Below are positions 26,862 through 35,300 of a stretch of 40,471 nt of DNA, piece after piece. Position 1 is the stretch's first letter, and each line of letters opens with the position of its first letter. The DNA comes from a virus. The notes beneath the pieces were generated by a model. It saw only the letters and a list, made by a program, of their open reading frames with translations, was not told where the DNA came from and did not search any database. A program made the position numbers and the translations under genes. The DNA lies in the IMG/VR virus record IMGVR_UViG_3300010885_056921, positions 1-40,471 of that record, one strand, 5' to 3'.

Positions 26862-26870
26862 CACCACCTT
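26862..26870 (-). promoter_or_regulatory. Strong ribosome site AAGGTGGTG of the capsid gene
   Basis: Lies eight bases before the ATG of the major capsid gene, in the 33-base gap after the protease/scaffold stop. The 14-base block TAAGGTGGTGAAAT is identical to the leader of the major tail gene. No promoter is visible in this short gap, so the capsid gene is read from upstream. Confidence 0.75.
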
Positions 26871-26886
26871 ATATTTTTGTAGATTT

Positions 26887-27405
26887 TTATATGCTAGAAG
26901 CACTGAGGAAAGCACCTTGCCATATACTTTGTTTTGGTTTTGTTTGACCCATTGGAGCGTCAACTCCGATGGACTTCTGAACTGCAGTAGCTGATTCAAA
27001 AGACTTGAGTTGATGATCAACATACTCAATCTTTCCGAACATGTCAGTTACTGACTTATTTAGTGCTTCATACTTTGAAACGAGTTCTTCATTTGCCTTT
27101 GAAATATCCTCATATCCCTTTGACAAACGTGCCATTTCAGCACGTGTTTCGTTTACAATGTTGTACATGTCCTGTACTGTTGCTGCGTGAGTAGCATAAT
27201 TAGTATTGGACTTTTCTAGTGACTCACCAAAGAAGGTCTTAAGGTCTGAGACCATCTTCTCAAAATCAAGTGTATCTTCAACTTCAGAGATATCTGCAGC
27301 CTTTTCAACTGTAGTATCTGTAGTTTCTGAAACAGATGAAGCTTCTTCGGCTGGAGTCTCTACATCAATTGACTTCTCAATTGTTGTATCTGTATCTTCT
27401 GCCAT
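26887..27405 (-). CDS. Nested scaffold protein (internal in-frame start)
   Basis: An ATG at 27405, codon 305 of the protease frame, is preceded by a perfect AAGGAGGT (27412-27419) with six bases between. It would give a separate 172-residue scaffold beginning MAEDTDTTIEKSIDV. This is the lambda C/Nu3 arrangement. The codon style changes at the same point: the scaffold part has more C-ending codons and higher G+C, like the capsid gene, while the protease part is A+T-rich. Both facts suggest strong independent translation. Confidence 0.78.
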   Translation of the reverse strand: MAEDTDTTIEKSIDVETPAEEASSVSETTDTTVEKAADISEVEDTLDFEKMVSDLKTFFGESLEKSNTNYATHAATVQDMYNIVNETRAEMARLSKGYEDISKANEELVSKYEALNKSVTDMFGKIEYVDHQLKSFESATAVQKSIGVDAPMGQTKPKQSIWQGAFLSASSI

Positions 27406-28317
27406 TTTATTACCTCCTTGTGTGAGCGAAATTTCTTCACTCTTTTTAAGTCCGTTTTCAAACGTGACTTTTTTATTGCTATTTTGATCAGGATAAAGAT
27501 TAATTGTAGCGTTACTATCAATTACATTCCCTGCCAAACCTGGAGCAGCTGTTTCGCCAGCGGCATGAGCGGATGTTGGAGCATCATCTTTTTTAAAATA
27601 AGAATCAATTACTTTTTCAATTGCTTCAAATTTTTCTGAATCTGTTTGTTCAACCCAACCAATATTTATCATTGGTGCATCACAAACAACACAATCTTTT
27701 GACATTGCTTCTGATGTTGAAGCAACTTCATCTTGCTTACACCAATAAACATTTTCCAAGAGAATATCTGCAATCATTCCTTTAATAAAAGAAGATCCAT
27801 CTGTATTTTTTTCAATAGAAAAAAAATTAGCTAACTGATTTGCTGGGGAATCTACAAGACTTAATTCATGCAAATCATAATCGTGTATAACACGACGAGA
27901 TTCTGTATCTCCTTCTGTTTTTTCCATTTTTGCGTTATTTATGTTCCCGCCAATAGAAAATCCCGAATATGTACCATCAAGGCATTTTTCCCAGGCATCC
28001 TGTGCACCTTTTGAAATATAAGCAGTTACATAAACTCCATTATACTTTTTCTGTGTTTCTGGATCAAAAAATGTGTCATGTTTAAATTTAACCATTTTGC
28101 CAACTGCTGTTGGTCCGTGCATTTCACGAATATTGCCCCTAAATCTTTCAAAGGCTTTTTTGTTTGCATCAGCCGTTACAATATCGCCATGACGATCAAC
28201 ATTGTCCAGTGAAGCAAATCCAGATACTAGTCTTTTTTGCTTATCAACTTTAGTGATGGGAAAATGAAGCGATGTTGAAGATTCGCTATTTTGCCAATAA
28301 GTTTTTTGAATATCCAT
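26887..28317 (-). CDS. Prohead protease fused to scaffold
   Basis: 476 residues. The first 170 have the marks of the HK97-type (S78/U35) prohead protease: SGFASLDNVDRHGDIVTADA near 32-51, the catalytic-type histidine in REMHGP near 67, a TYSGFSIGG serine segment near 116-124, and HELSLVDSPAN near 150-160. A linker with C-x-x-C (DCVVCDAP) follows. The last 170 residues are acidic and then coiled coil (YNIVNETRAEMARLSKGYED), the scaffold part, which also has its own start at 27405. The ATG at 28317 follows a TGC-TATTAT box by ten bases, so the leader is almost absent. Confidence 0.88.
   Translation of the reverse strand: MDIQKTYWQNSESSTSLHFPITKVDKQKRLVSGFASLDNVDRHGDIVTADANKKAFERFRGNIREMHGPTAVGKMVKFKHDTFFDPETQKKYNGVYVTAYISKGAQDAWEKCLDGTYSGFSIGGNINNAKMEKTEGDTESRRVIHDYDLHELSLVDSPANQLANFFSIEKNTDGSSFIKGMIADILLENVYWCKQDEVASTSEAMSKDCVVCDAPMINIGWVEQTDSEKFEAIEKVIDSYFKKDDAPTSAHAAGETAAPGLAGNVIDSNATINLYPDQNSNKKVTFENGLKKSEEISLTQGGNKMAEDTDTTIEKSIDVETPAEEASSVSETTDTTVEKAADISEVEDTLDFEKMVSDLKTFFGESLEKSNTNYATHAATVQDMYNIVNETRAEMARLSKGYEDISKANEELVSKYEALNKSVTDMFGKIEYVDHQLKSFESATAVQKSIGVDAPMGQTKPKQSIWQGAFLSASSI
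27405..27419 (-). promoter_or_regulatory. Internal ribosome site AAGGAGGT for the nested scaffold
   Basis: AAGGAGGT (27412-27419), six bases, then ATG. In the long protein these bases encode Q-G-G-N-K-M. It is one of the best ribosome sites in the window. Confidence 0.8.
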
Positions 28318-28327
28318 ATGTAAATAA

Positions 28328-28336
28328 ATAATAGCA
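28328..28336 (-). promoter_or_regulatory. Extended -10 promoter before the protease/scaffold gene
   Basis: Minus strand TGC followed by TATTAT (28328-28333) in the 52-base gap. The ATG is ten bases past the box, so the transcript would have a leader of only three or four bases and no ribosome site. No -35 box is apparent. Confidence 0.55.
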
Positions 28337-28369
28337 GGATTTATAACTAACTCATAATTTTAGCAGATA

Positions 28370-28711
28370 TTATTTTATAATATTGCTATTGATTTGGATG
28401 ACTTTTTTAACATCCGCCCCTTCTGGTTTATAAACTTTAACTTCCGCAATTGGTGGTGGCACCCCTTGACTCCCGTCATTTATGTTATTTACATAGGGGG
28501 TTTGTATATGAGAATCTGGTAAAACGTTAGGGGAAAAGGATGAGTTGTGTGATGCTAGGCCTCCTGTTATAAAGCCCATTACGGGGTATATTAGCCCCGT
28601 AAAGCTCTTTTGAAACCCCGTTGCTGCCCACATTCCATATGAGCTTATAAGGGCAATACTTAACTGTTTAGCGTCTGAAATATTAAATTTAAAATGATGC
28701 TTTAATTTCAT
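28370..28711 (-). CDS. Holin-like membrane protein
   Basis: 113 residues. Two hydrophobic stretches lie in the first 55 residues (AKQLSIALISSYGMWAATGF and LIYPVMGFITGGLA) with a basic N-terminus, and the C-terminal half is hydrophilic and proline-rich. It directly follows the endolysin gene (ATGA overlap, AAAGGGA ribosome site). A small two-segment membrane protein beside an endolysin is the usual basis for a holin call. The long polar tail is unusual for a holin but not disqualifying. Confidence 0.72.
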   Translation of the reverse strand: MKLKHHFKFNISDAKQLSIALISSYGMWAATGFQKSFTGLIYPVMGFITGGLASHNSSFSPNVLPDSHIQTPYVNNINDGSQGVPPPIAEVKVYKPEGADVKKVIQINSNIIK

Positions 28712-29565
28712 AGTGATCCCTTTAAATTATCATAGACAATCTGTGGAACTGCCCCACCTTTTACTATAATTCCTAATTTTTTATCAAATTTTACAAGTCC
28801 CGCTTTTGTTTGAGAGTTCATAGTTCCCGTTGCATATTTAATATCAAGCATTTTATTTTTAACAAGAGCTTTTTGTATTGTCAATACAGCATCATTAGTT
28901 TGTCCTATTTCAAATGAATTTTGAGATGAAGGAAATGGTGGCGCAATAAATACCGTAGGTGTTGGAGAAGGATTTGGATTTGCTGTCCCAGCTGCTGTTC
29001 CTGTGTGTAATATCCCAGTCGCTCCTGCAACGGCTGCACCTGCTCCACCAACTACTGCTGTTGCTTTTTTACTTCCAGATACACCAATTGTTGGTTGAAA
29101 AGTTACTGGATATTTTGGCCTAACAATTGCCATTATAAAAAGATAATTTCTGTGTAATCGCCAACAACCTTCTTGTGTTGGATCATTTACATTGCCAGTA
29201 TTAAAGCCAATTGTAGTTAATCCTCCAGGTGATGCGGCTTCAATTAATTCAACATGATCTACGGTGCCGTCACCATTCCAGTCAAAAAATGCCAGGTCTC
29301 CTGGTTGAGCTTGCATCTTGTTAACAACCATACCTTGTCTTTGAAACCATGGCAAAGCTGCAGGATTATAAGAAAAACCTTTAGGAGTTTGTGCAGCGAT
29401 TAAATGTGATAGGCCAACTTGTGCAAAGCACCATGATATTCCCATTGCACAATATGGAGCGTTTGGAACACCATACCAAATTCCATATGGATTTTCATTT
29501 GAAGCACCTTCATGAAAACCAATTTGCGTTCTAGCTACATTTAATACGTCTAATGCTGTAGCCAT
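28708..29565 (-). CDS. Endolysin: CHAP amidase/peptidase with peptidoglycan-binding domain
   Basis: 285 residues. The N-terminal CHAP domain shows the catalytic Cys39 in NAPYCAMGISW, His104 in TVDHVELIE, and TGN at 123-125; GDLAFFDWNGDGTVDH is a typical family segment. After a Thr/Pro/Ala linker (about 165-215) comes a PG_binding_1-like domain (NDAVLTIQKALVKNKM, TKAGLVKFDKKLGI). It would cut peptidoglycan at lysis; alternatively it may act in virion entry, since it lies among head genes. AAGAAGG precedes the ATG; the portal stop is two bases before the gene. Confidence 0.9.
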   Translation of the reverse strand: MATALDVLNVARTQIGFHEGASNENPYGIWYGVPNAPYCAMGISWCFAQVGLSHLIAAQTPKGFSYNPAALPWFQRQGMVVNKMQAQPGDLAFFDWNGDGTVDHVELIEAASPGGLTTIGFNTGNVNDPTQEGCWRLHRNYLFIMAIVRPKYPVTFQPTIGVSGSKKATAVVGGAGAAVAGATGILHTGTAAGTANPNPSPTPTVFIAPPFPSSQNSFEIGQTNDAVLTIQKALVKNKMLDIKYATGTMNSQTKAGLVKFDKKLGIIVKGGAVPQIVYDNLKGSL

Positions 29566-29567
29566 TT

Positions 29568-31148
29568 TTAATTGCCTTCTTGAGGACCTTCACCTTTAGC
29601 ATTACGTGCAGTACCCATTTTATCTGGTGCATTTAATGTTCTATTTTGATCACGCTTTTTATTTCCACTTGCATCAGAGGCTGCATCTTGTTGTTGTTTT
29701 GGATTAAGAACAAGAACCGCATCTCCACCTTCAAGAGGAGCCATTCCACGACGTGAACGAACTTCATTTGGAGTAATAACTTGATCTTTAAGATAACGAT
29801 CATCAATTCGTGATTGAGTTTCTTCATCTGTAAGTGCAAGTTCATTAAATCTTAAAACAAATGCGTCTGTAAATTCTCTAATAATCAAGTTAATTTTAAA
29901 CTCAAGTTCTTCTTGACGTGGACGGCATACTTGCTCTTTAAATGTTTTATCTGCATCTTTAGCATTTGCCAAGGATACATTTGCAGGCATTCCAAGTTTT
30001 GATACTGGAACACGGTGTGAAAGAAGAATACGATCTCTATTTTCTACTGCATAATTTCTAAAAGAAGAGTCTTGAATTCCCGCTTCAATTGGCTCCATAT
30101 TAAACTCAACACGCCCTTGATCTCCATCTGATGGAAGGGGGATGTAAAGAGTTCTATGGTTTCTACCTTTTAATCCTGTTTGAAAAAATTCAAGTAATTT
30201 ACGTTCTGAATCAGCAGTAAGTTTTGCGCCTTTAACTGTGATAATGTAACGTGGAACAGCTTTATTTTCAAAGTAGTCTAAGTTAAAGCGTTGAGCGAAT
30301 TCATCACCAGCAACTGCATTTTTAGCAGACAATACATCGGGAACTCCGTAATATGTATTTGATGGGGTAAATACTTTAAAGTGAATAACTTCATTTGGTT
30401 GTGGATCAGTTCCAATTTGATCTGGAGTTTCTGTATCTCCAAAATTTCTAAAAAATGTATAGCGGTTATAGACAACTTGAACAAATCCATCACGGTGACG
30501 ACGGATACGCATTGTTGTAGTTGGAATATGACCAACATAACCAATCTTGCCCGTTGAAGTACGACCAATTTCCATATATGCATTTCCAGTAGATTCTAAG
30601 TCAATAAATATTTTTTTCATTGTTTCTGAAAATGAATCGTCTGAATTTAATGATTCTAAAAATTGACGTAAATTTTCTTTCATGCTTTCAATTTTTGAAC
30701 GCAATTTATCTAACTTTTTAGGGGTACTCATAACTTCTTCAATTTTTAAAGTAGTAGCCCATGTATTTTCAAATTTATATCCAAGTCCAGTAACATTTGC
30801 AGCTTTAGCATTTACTGCTGAATGATGATATGGAGAAACATCATAAAGTTGTGCTAAATAAAGAATGTTGTATGGAGGCTGAACAATTTGAAAAAGAGAA
30901 TATCCTGTAAGATCAAGTGGATCAAGTTTTTTAGATTTTGCATCATCTACGCCAGTAAATGATTTTTGAATTCTATTCACTTGACGGCGAAAATTAGGGC
31001 TTAATCCTTCAGATTTCTTAATGTCATCCCATGTTGCATTAAATGGATCAACAAAATCATTTTCTACTGTATGGATAGGGTTATCCATTTTAACGGTAAT
31101 CCCGCCCTCATCTTCATCAATGGAATCATCTATTTTTAAATTAGCCAA
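29568..31148 (-). CDS. Portal protein
   Basis: 526 residues, beginning at a TTG inside the last codons of the upstream gene, with GAGGGAG nine bases before it. Typical PBSX/HK97-type portal segments are visible: LTGYSLFQIVQPPYNILYLA, YHHSAVNAKAANVTGLGY, DLESTGNAYMEIGR, HFKVFTPSNTYYGVPDVLSA, and a polar C-terminal tail (residues 480-526) that is probably disordered. The dodecameric portal forms the DNA gate at one capsid vertex. No terminase is next to it; instead fibre genes precede it, which is an uncommon order. Confidence 0.92.
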   Translation of the reverse strand: MANLKIDDSIDEDEGGITVKMDNPIHTVENDFVDPFNATWDDIKKSEGLSPNFRRQVNRIQKSFTGVDDAKSKKLDPLDLTGYSLFQIVQPPYNILYLAQLYDVSPYHHSAVNAKAANVTGLGYKFENTWATTLKIEEVMSTPKKLDKLRSKIESMKENLRQFLESLNSDDSFSETMKKIFIDLESTGNAYMEIGRTSTGKIGYVGHIPTTTMRIRRHRDGFVQVVYNRYTFFRNFGDTETPDQIGTDPQPNEVIHFKVFTPSNTYYGVPDVLSAKNAVAGDEFAQRFNLDYFENKAVPRYIITVKGAKLTADSERKLLEFFQTGLKGRNHRTLYIPLPSDGDQGRVEFNMEPIEAGIQDSSFRNYAVENRDRILLSHRVPVSKLGMPANVSLANAKDADKTFKEQVCRPRQEELEFKINLIIREFTDAFVLRFNELALTDEETQSRIDDRYLKDQVITPNEVRSRRGMAPLEGGDAVLVLNPKQQQDAASDASGNKKRDQNRTLNAPDKMGTARNAKGEGPQEGN

Positions 31149-31479
31149 GTTTCATCTCCCTCATCTCTTTAATATAATCAAGCATAGCTGGCAGATCTTG
31201 TTCATCTGGAACTAAACCTAGTTCTAATCTTTGTTTTTGAATTTCAAGTTCTTCATCGTTTACTGGTCTATGACCTGCAAAAAATACTGGCTTTCCTTCA
31301 TTTAAACCATAATGATTTGCTGCATCCTTAAGTTTTTTAATTTGGCGTATGTCGCCCTTCATGGACGGGATACTTAGATACGCTCCAGTTTCATCTGTAA
31401 CAAGAGTATCATCTGGCATTTGCCAAGCATATAAACCCCAGTTTACTTCATCAATTGGTGTTACTTTCATTTTGCTCAT
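31141..31479 (-). CDS. Hypothetical protein preceding the portal
   Basis: 112 residues from ATG 31479 (MSKMKVTPID); the longer in-frame TTG at 31506 would use bases of the promoter itself. Segments: VNWGLYAWQMPDDTLVTDET, IRQIKKLKDAANHYGLNEGK and RLELGLVPDEQDLPAMLDYI. No family recognised. The ATG starts at the seventh base after a TATTAT box, so the mRNA is predicted to be leaderless. It overlaps the portal start by eight bases, suggesting translational coupling and perhaps a packaging or portal-assembly role. Confidence 0.8.
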   Translation of the reverse strand: MSKMKVTPIDEVNWGLYAWQMPDDTLVTDETGAYLSIPSMKGDIRQIKKLKDAANHYGLNEGKPVFFAGHRPVNDEELEIQKQRLELGLVPDEQDLPAMLDYIKEMREMKLG

Positions 31480-31485
31480 ATGCCA

Positions 31486-31494
31486 ATAATACCA
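31486..31494 (-). promoter_or_regulatory. Extended -10 promoter giving a leaderless head-operon mRNA
   Basis: Minus strand TGG followed by TATTAT (31486-31491); six bases later is the ATG of the pre-portal gene. A TTGACA is present but only nine bases upstream, too close to act as its -35. Confidence 0.62.
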
Positions 31495-31531
31495 CGTAAA
31501 TGTCAAAAATAGAACATTAGCCTGCCATTTT

Positions 31532-31605
31532 TAATAGGTATATTCGTATGTTATTACTGGCTGCCCGCCATTTATTGCCTTGTTTGCACGACATACTACC
31601 TATTA
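31532..31605. repeat. Nested inverted repeat with apical hairpin
   Basis: TAATAGGTA (31532-31540) and GTATGT (31546-31551) pair with ACATAC (31591-31596) and TACCTATTA (31597-31605), leaving a five-base bulge on one side. Inside, TGGC (31558-31561) pairs with GCCA (31567-31570). The right outer arm overlaps the TATAAT box of the promoter at 31602. No T-run follows on either strand. Confidence 0.65.
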
Positions 31606-31628
31606 TACCTTTAAACTAGGATTGTCTA
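31602..31628 (-). promoter_or_regulatory. Promoter candidate inside the structured gap
   Basis: Minus strand TAGACA (31623-31628), a short 15-base spacer, then TATAAT (31602-31607). Predicted start near 31595, so the RNA would begin within the inverted repeat, losing most of its left outer arm. Confidence 0.45.
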
Positions 31629-31645
31629 TAAAAACTTACTATGCG

Positions 31646-32305
31646 TTAATTTATTTCTTTAATTTTAACAATAAAATCTTTAAAATTACCCATATATTTC
31701 ATAGAACCTATATGGCTACAGGTTTTAGATGGGTCAATAAATACTTTAAATCCGCCCTTAATAAGTTTTTGACAAACTAGTACATCTTCAGAAATGATAT
31801 CTCCATCTTGAATTTTAACTTCAAAAACCCATCTGCGATCTTTTTCATTATGTATATAAGAATCTGAATTATCCCATAAATGTTTTACAGCTTCTTTAGA
31901 CATATAAAGAAAACCTGTTCCCACACTTTCTACACTAATTAATCCATCTTCATCTTCTTCAAGATCTTCAATTTTACATTTAATATTATATGATTCTTGA
32001 GTAGCGCTTTTTTTAATGACGGGTAATCCAAAAACATCTTTACCAGAAGTAACTACATCTATTGCCCATTCAGGATTCCATTCCATATCAGAATCAATCC
32101 AAAGGATGCCATCAAAATTGTTATCTACTGCAATTCCCACCAAATCATTTCTAGAGCGTTGTATTAATGCATCATAAGATAAAAATACTGGTTTAAAAAT
32201 TATTTCTTTTTCTAATCCGAGTAAGATTGTATTAATAAGAGAATTTGTGTACCAAGCATCTAGCCTTCCGTCATAAGAAGGAGTAGCAATTAAAACTGTT
32301 TTCAT
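31646..32305 (-). CDS. Anp1-like glycosyltransferase (GT-A fold)
   Basis: 219 residues. The N-terminus VLIATPSYDGRLDAWYTNSL, the RSRNDLVGIAV segment near 51-61 and the DxD metal site WIDSDMEW (D71-S-D73) match phage and bacterial glycosyltransferases of the Anp1-like GT-A group. A later GTGFLYMSKEAV and ISEDVLVCQKL fit the acceptor side of that fold. It starts just after the fibre gene stop. It may add sugars to the fibre, to other virion proteins or to the host surface; the target is not shown. Confidence 0.87.
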   Translation of the reverse strand: MKTVLIATPSYDGRLDAWYTNSLINTILLGLEKEIIFKPVFLSYDALIQRSRNDLVGIAVDNNFDGILWIDSDMEWNPEWAIDVVTSGKDVFGLPVIKKSATQESYNIKCKIEDLEEDEDGLISVESVGTGFLYMSKEAVKHLWDNSDSYIHNEKDRRWVFEVKIQDGDIISEDVLVCQKLIKGGFKVFIDPSKTCSHIGSMKYMGNFKDFIVKIKEIN

Positions 32306-35300
32306 TTATTTAATCTTTTCTTCTAATTCAGCTATTTTTGCTGAAAGCTCTTGTATTGCTTTAACTAATATAGGTATAAGTTTACCAGGTGTTGCTTCTA
32401 GACGATCTTCATTGTCATCTAAAACTAATTGTAGCCATTCTTTTGCCTCAAATTTATTTTCTGTTTCAAGCAAATCTTGAGCAATAAATCCAGCTTCTAA
32501 TTGACCTACTTTTGCTCCATCCCGCATATTCCATTCAAATTTAACAGGTTTTAAATCATTTATAAATTCAAGTCCGACGGGGATTGATTCAATATTTGTT
32601 TTATCTCTTTTATCAGAAAGAGCAGTAATAGATGTAACTTGAGCGCGAATTGTTGCTATAGCCGAATTACCTAAAGTTATTTCATTAGAAACTGTTGCAG
32701 AAGAAGGTTGTGCATTAAACCCAATAACTGTATTATTTTGTCCAGTAGTTAAATTATAGCCAGCATTATATCCAATAGAAGTGTTGTTATTTCCTGTTGT
32801 GTTAGATTGAAGAGCAGCATATCCAATAGCAGTGTTGCTAGTTCCTATTGTGTTAGATTGAAGAGCACTACTTCCAATAGCAGTGTTGCTAGCTCCTGTT
32901 GTGTTATAATAAAGAGAATTATATCCAATAGCAATGTTGTAAGTTGCTGTTGTGTTAGAATAAAGAGATTGATATCCAAAAGCAACGTTGGAATATCCTA
33001 TTGTATTGGCTTGAAGAGACTGATATCCAATAGCAGTGTTGTAACCTCCTGTTGTGTTATTGTAAAGAGCACCATATCCAATAGCAGTGTTGCTAGTTCC
33101 TGTTGTGTTAGAATAAAGAGCAGCACTTCCAATAGCAGTGTTGGAAGATCCTATTGAGTTAGTATAAAGGGCATTATATCCAATAGCACTGTTGTAATTT
33201 CCTGTTGTGTTACTGTAAAGAGATTGAAATCCAATAGCAGCGTTGTAATATCCTGTTGTGTTAGAATAAAGAGCATTATATCCAATAGCAATGTTGTTAT
33301 CTACTTTATTAAAATAAAGAGCATTATATCCAATAGCAGTGTTGTTGTTTCCTGTTGTGTTAGAAGTAAGAGCATTATATCCAATAGCAGTGTTTTGAGT
33401 TCCTGTTGTGTTTTGACTAAGAGCAGCAACTCCAACAGCAGTGTTGTAACCTCCTATTGTGTTAGAATTAAGAGCAACATATCCAATAGCAGCGTTGTAA
33501 TTTCCTGTTGTGTTAGAACTAAGAGCACTCAGTCCAATAGCAGTGTTGTAAGTTCCTGTTGTGTTAGAAGTAAGAGACTGATATCCAATAGCAGTGTTGT
33601 TAGTTCCTATTGTGTTATTGTAAAGAGATTGATAGCCAATAGCGGTGTTGCTAGCTCCTCCTGTGTTAAAATTAAGAGACTGATATCCAATAGCAGTGTT
33701 GGAATATCCTGTTGTATTGGCTTGAAGAGCATTATATCCAATAGCAGTGCTGCTATTTCCTATTGTGTTAGAAGTAAGACTATTATATCCAATAGCAGTG
33801 TTGTTAGTTCCTGTTGTGTTAGAAGTAAGAGCACTACTTCCAATAGCCGTATTGTAAACTCCTGTTGTGTTAGTATAAAGAGCATTATATCCAATAGCAG
33901 TGTTAGTATCTACTTTATTATTATAAAGAGACTGATATCCAATAGCAGTGTTGTTATTTCCTGTTGTGTTAGATTGAAGAGCATACGATCCAATAGCCGT
34001 ATTGTAAATTCCTATTGTGTTAGAAGTAAGAGCAGCAACTCCAACAGCAGTGTTGTAACCTCCTGTTGTGTTAGAATAAAGAGTACTACTTCCAACAGCA
34101 GTGTTGCTAGCTCCTATTGTGTTAGAATAAAGAGCAGGATATCCAACAGCAGTGTTGCTAGCTCCTATTGTGTTAGAGCTAAGAGCAGTATGTCCAATAG
34201 CAGTGTTGAAACCTCCTATTGTGTTAGAACCAAGAGCACTACTTCCAATAGCAGTGTTGCTAGTTCCTGATATATTGGTTTGAAGAGCACTATTTCCAAT
34301 AGCCGTATTGTAAACTCCTGTTGTGTTAGAATTAAGAGCAAAATATCCAATAGCAGTGTTAGAATCTACTTTATTAGAATAAAGAGCAGCATATCCAATA
34401 GCAGTGTTGTTATTTCCTGTTGTGTTAGTATAAAGAGCATACGGTCCAATAGCAATGTTGGTAGTTCCTGTTGTGTTAGCAAAAAGAGCAGCATATCCCA
34501 TAGCAGTATTTAAATTCCCTGTTGTGGTATTTTGAAGAGTAGCATATCCAATAGCAGTGTTGTAATTTGTCATGTTATTCTGAAGAGCAGAATATCCAAT
34601 AGCAGTGTTGCTAGTTCCTCCTGCGTTAGCATAAAGAGTACTACTTCCAATAGCAGTGTTGTAAGTTCCTATTGTGTTATTGTAAAGAGATTGATAGCCA
34701 ATAGCGGTGTTGTTAGTTCCTGTTGTAAGATATAAGAGAGCATTAGTACCACCATAAGTATTGGTTCCAGATACATTGACTCCCGCACCTGTTATACCTT
34801 GAAAACCCTGTATACCTTGTACTCCTTGAATACCTTGTGTGCTACCAGCTGTTCCTTGAACACCCTGCGTACCTTGTGCTTGGTTAAATCCTCCGCCTTG
34901 CAAACCTTGTAATCCTTGAACACCACGTACACCTGTAAGAGTAATTGTCCAAGAAGTTGCGGTTGTTGTACCTAGGTTATAATCTGCTGCAATTGCAAAA
35001 GATGTGCCACCAGTAATTGTTACAATGCCTTCAAATAAATTTGCTGCAGTATTAATTGCACGAACACGGTCACCTGTAGCAAATGCTCCTTGAGCATTAG
35101 TAGTTAAAGTTATTGTTCCAGTAGACGCTGGTGTTGCTGAAGTACTAGATGTGACTCCAGAGTAACCAGTCCCTTGAAATCCTTGCAAGCCTTGTAAACC
35201 TTGAACGCCTTGTACGCCCTGTAATCCTTGTGCTTGTTGATAACCAAATCCTTGCAAACCTTGTAAACCTTGTACGCCCTGTAATCCTTGTGTACCTTGA

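Larger units (their letters stand above)
31507..31645 (-). other. 139-base structured intergenic region before the head module
   Basis: The largest non-coding gap in the window. It holds a promoter candidate (31602-31628), a long nested inverted repeat (31532-31605) and a near-direct repeat (GCCTGCCATTTTTA at 31520, GCCCGCCATTTATT at 31563; 11 of 14 bases agree). It separates the fibre/glycosyltransferase block from the portal. It could encode a short structured leader or small RNA. Confidence 0.55.

Noticed and set aside
31501-31506. TTGACA as -35 for the pre-portal promoter
   Set aside because: Only nine bases separate it from the TATTAT box; sigma-70 needs about 16-18. The extended TGG element explains the promoter better.
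31507-31645. tRNA gene or attachment site in the largest gap
   Set aside because: No cloverleaf, CCA-type end or T-loop consensus could be found, and no integrase or duplicated core is visible in the window.
33224-34270. Long plus-strand open frame (about 348 codons) opposite the fibre repeat
   Set aside because: It is the antisense of the 51-base repeat, has Ser/Val/Ile/Cys monotony, and its phase simply follows the repeat; no ribosome site or promoter on the plus strand.
32684-34711. Repeat array resembling a CRISPR or other spacer array
   Set aside because: Units are contiguous, in frame and coding, with no spacers; 51-base period equals 17 codons.
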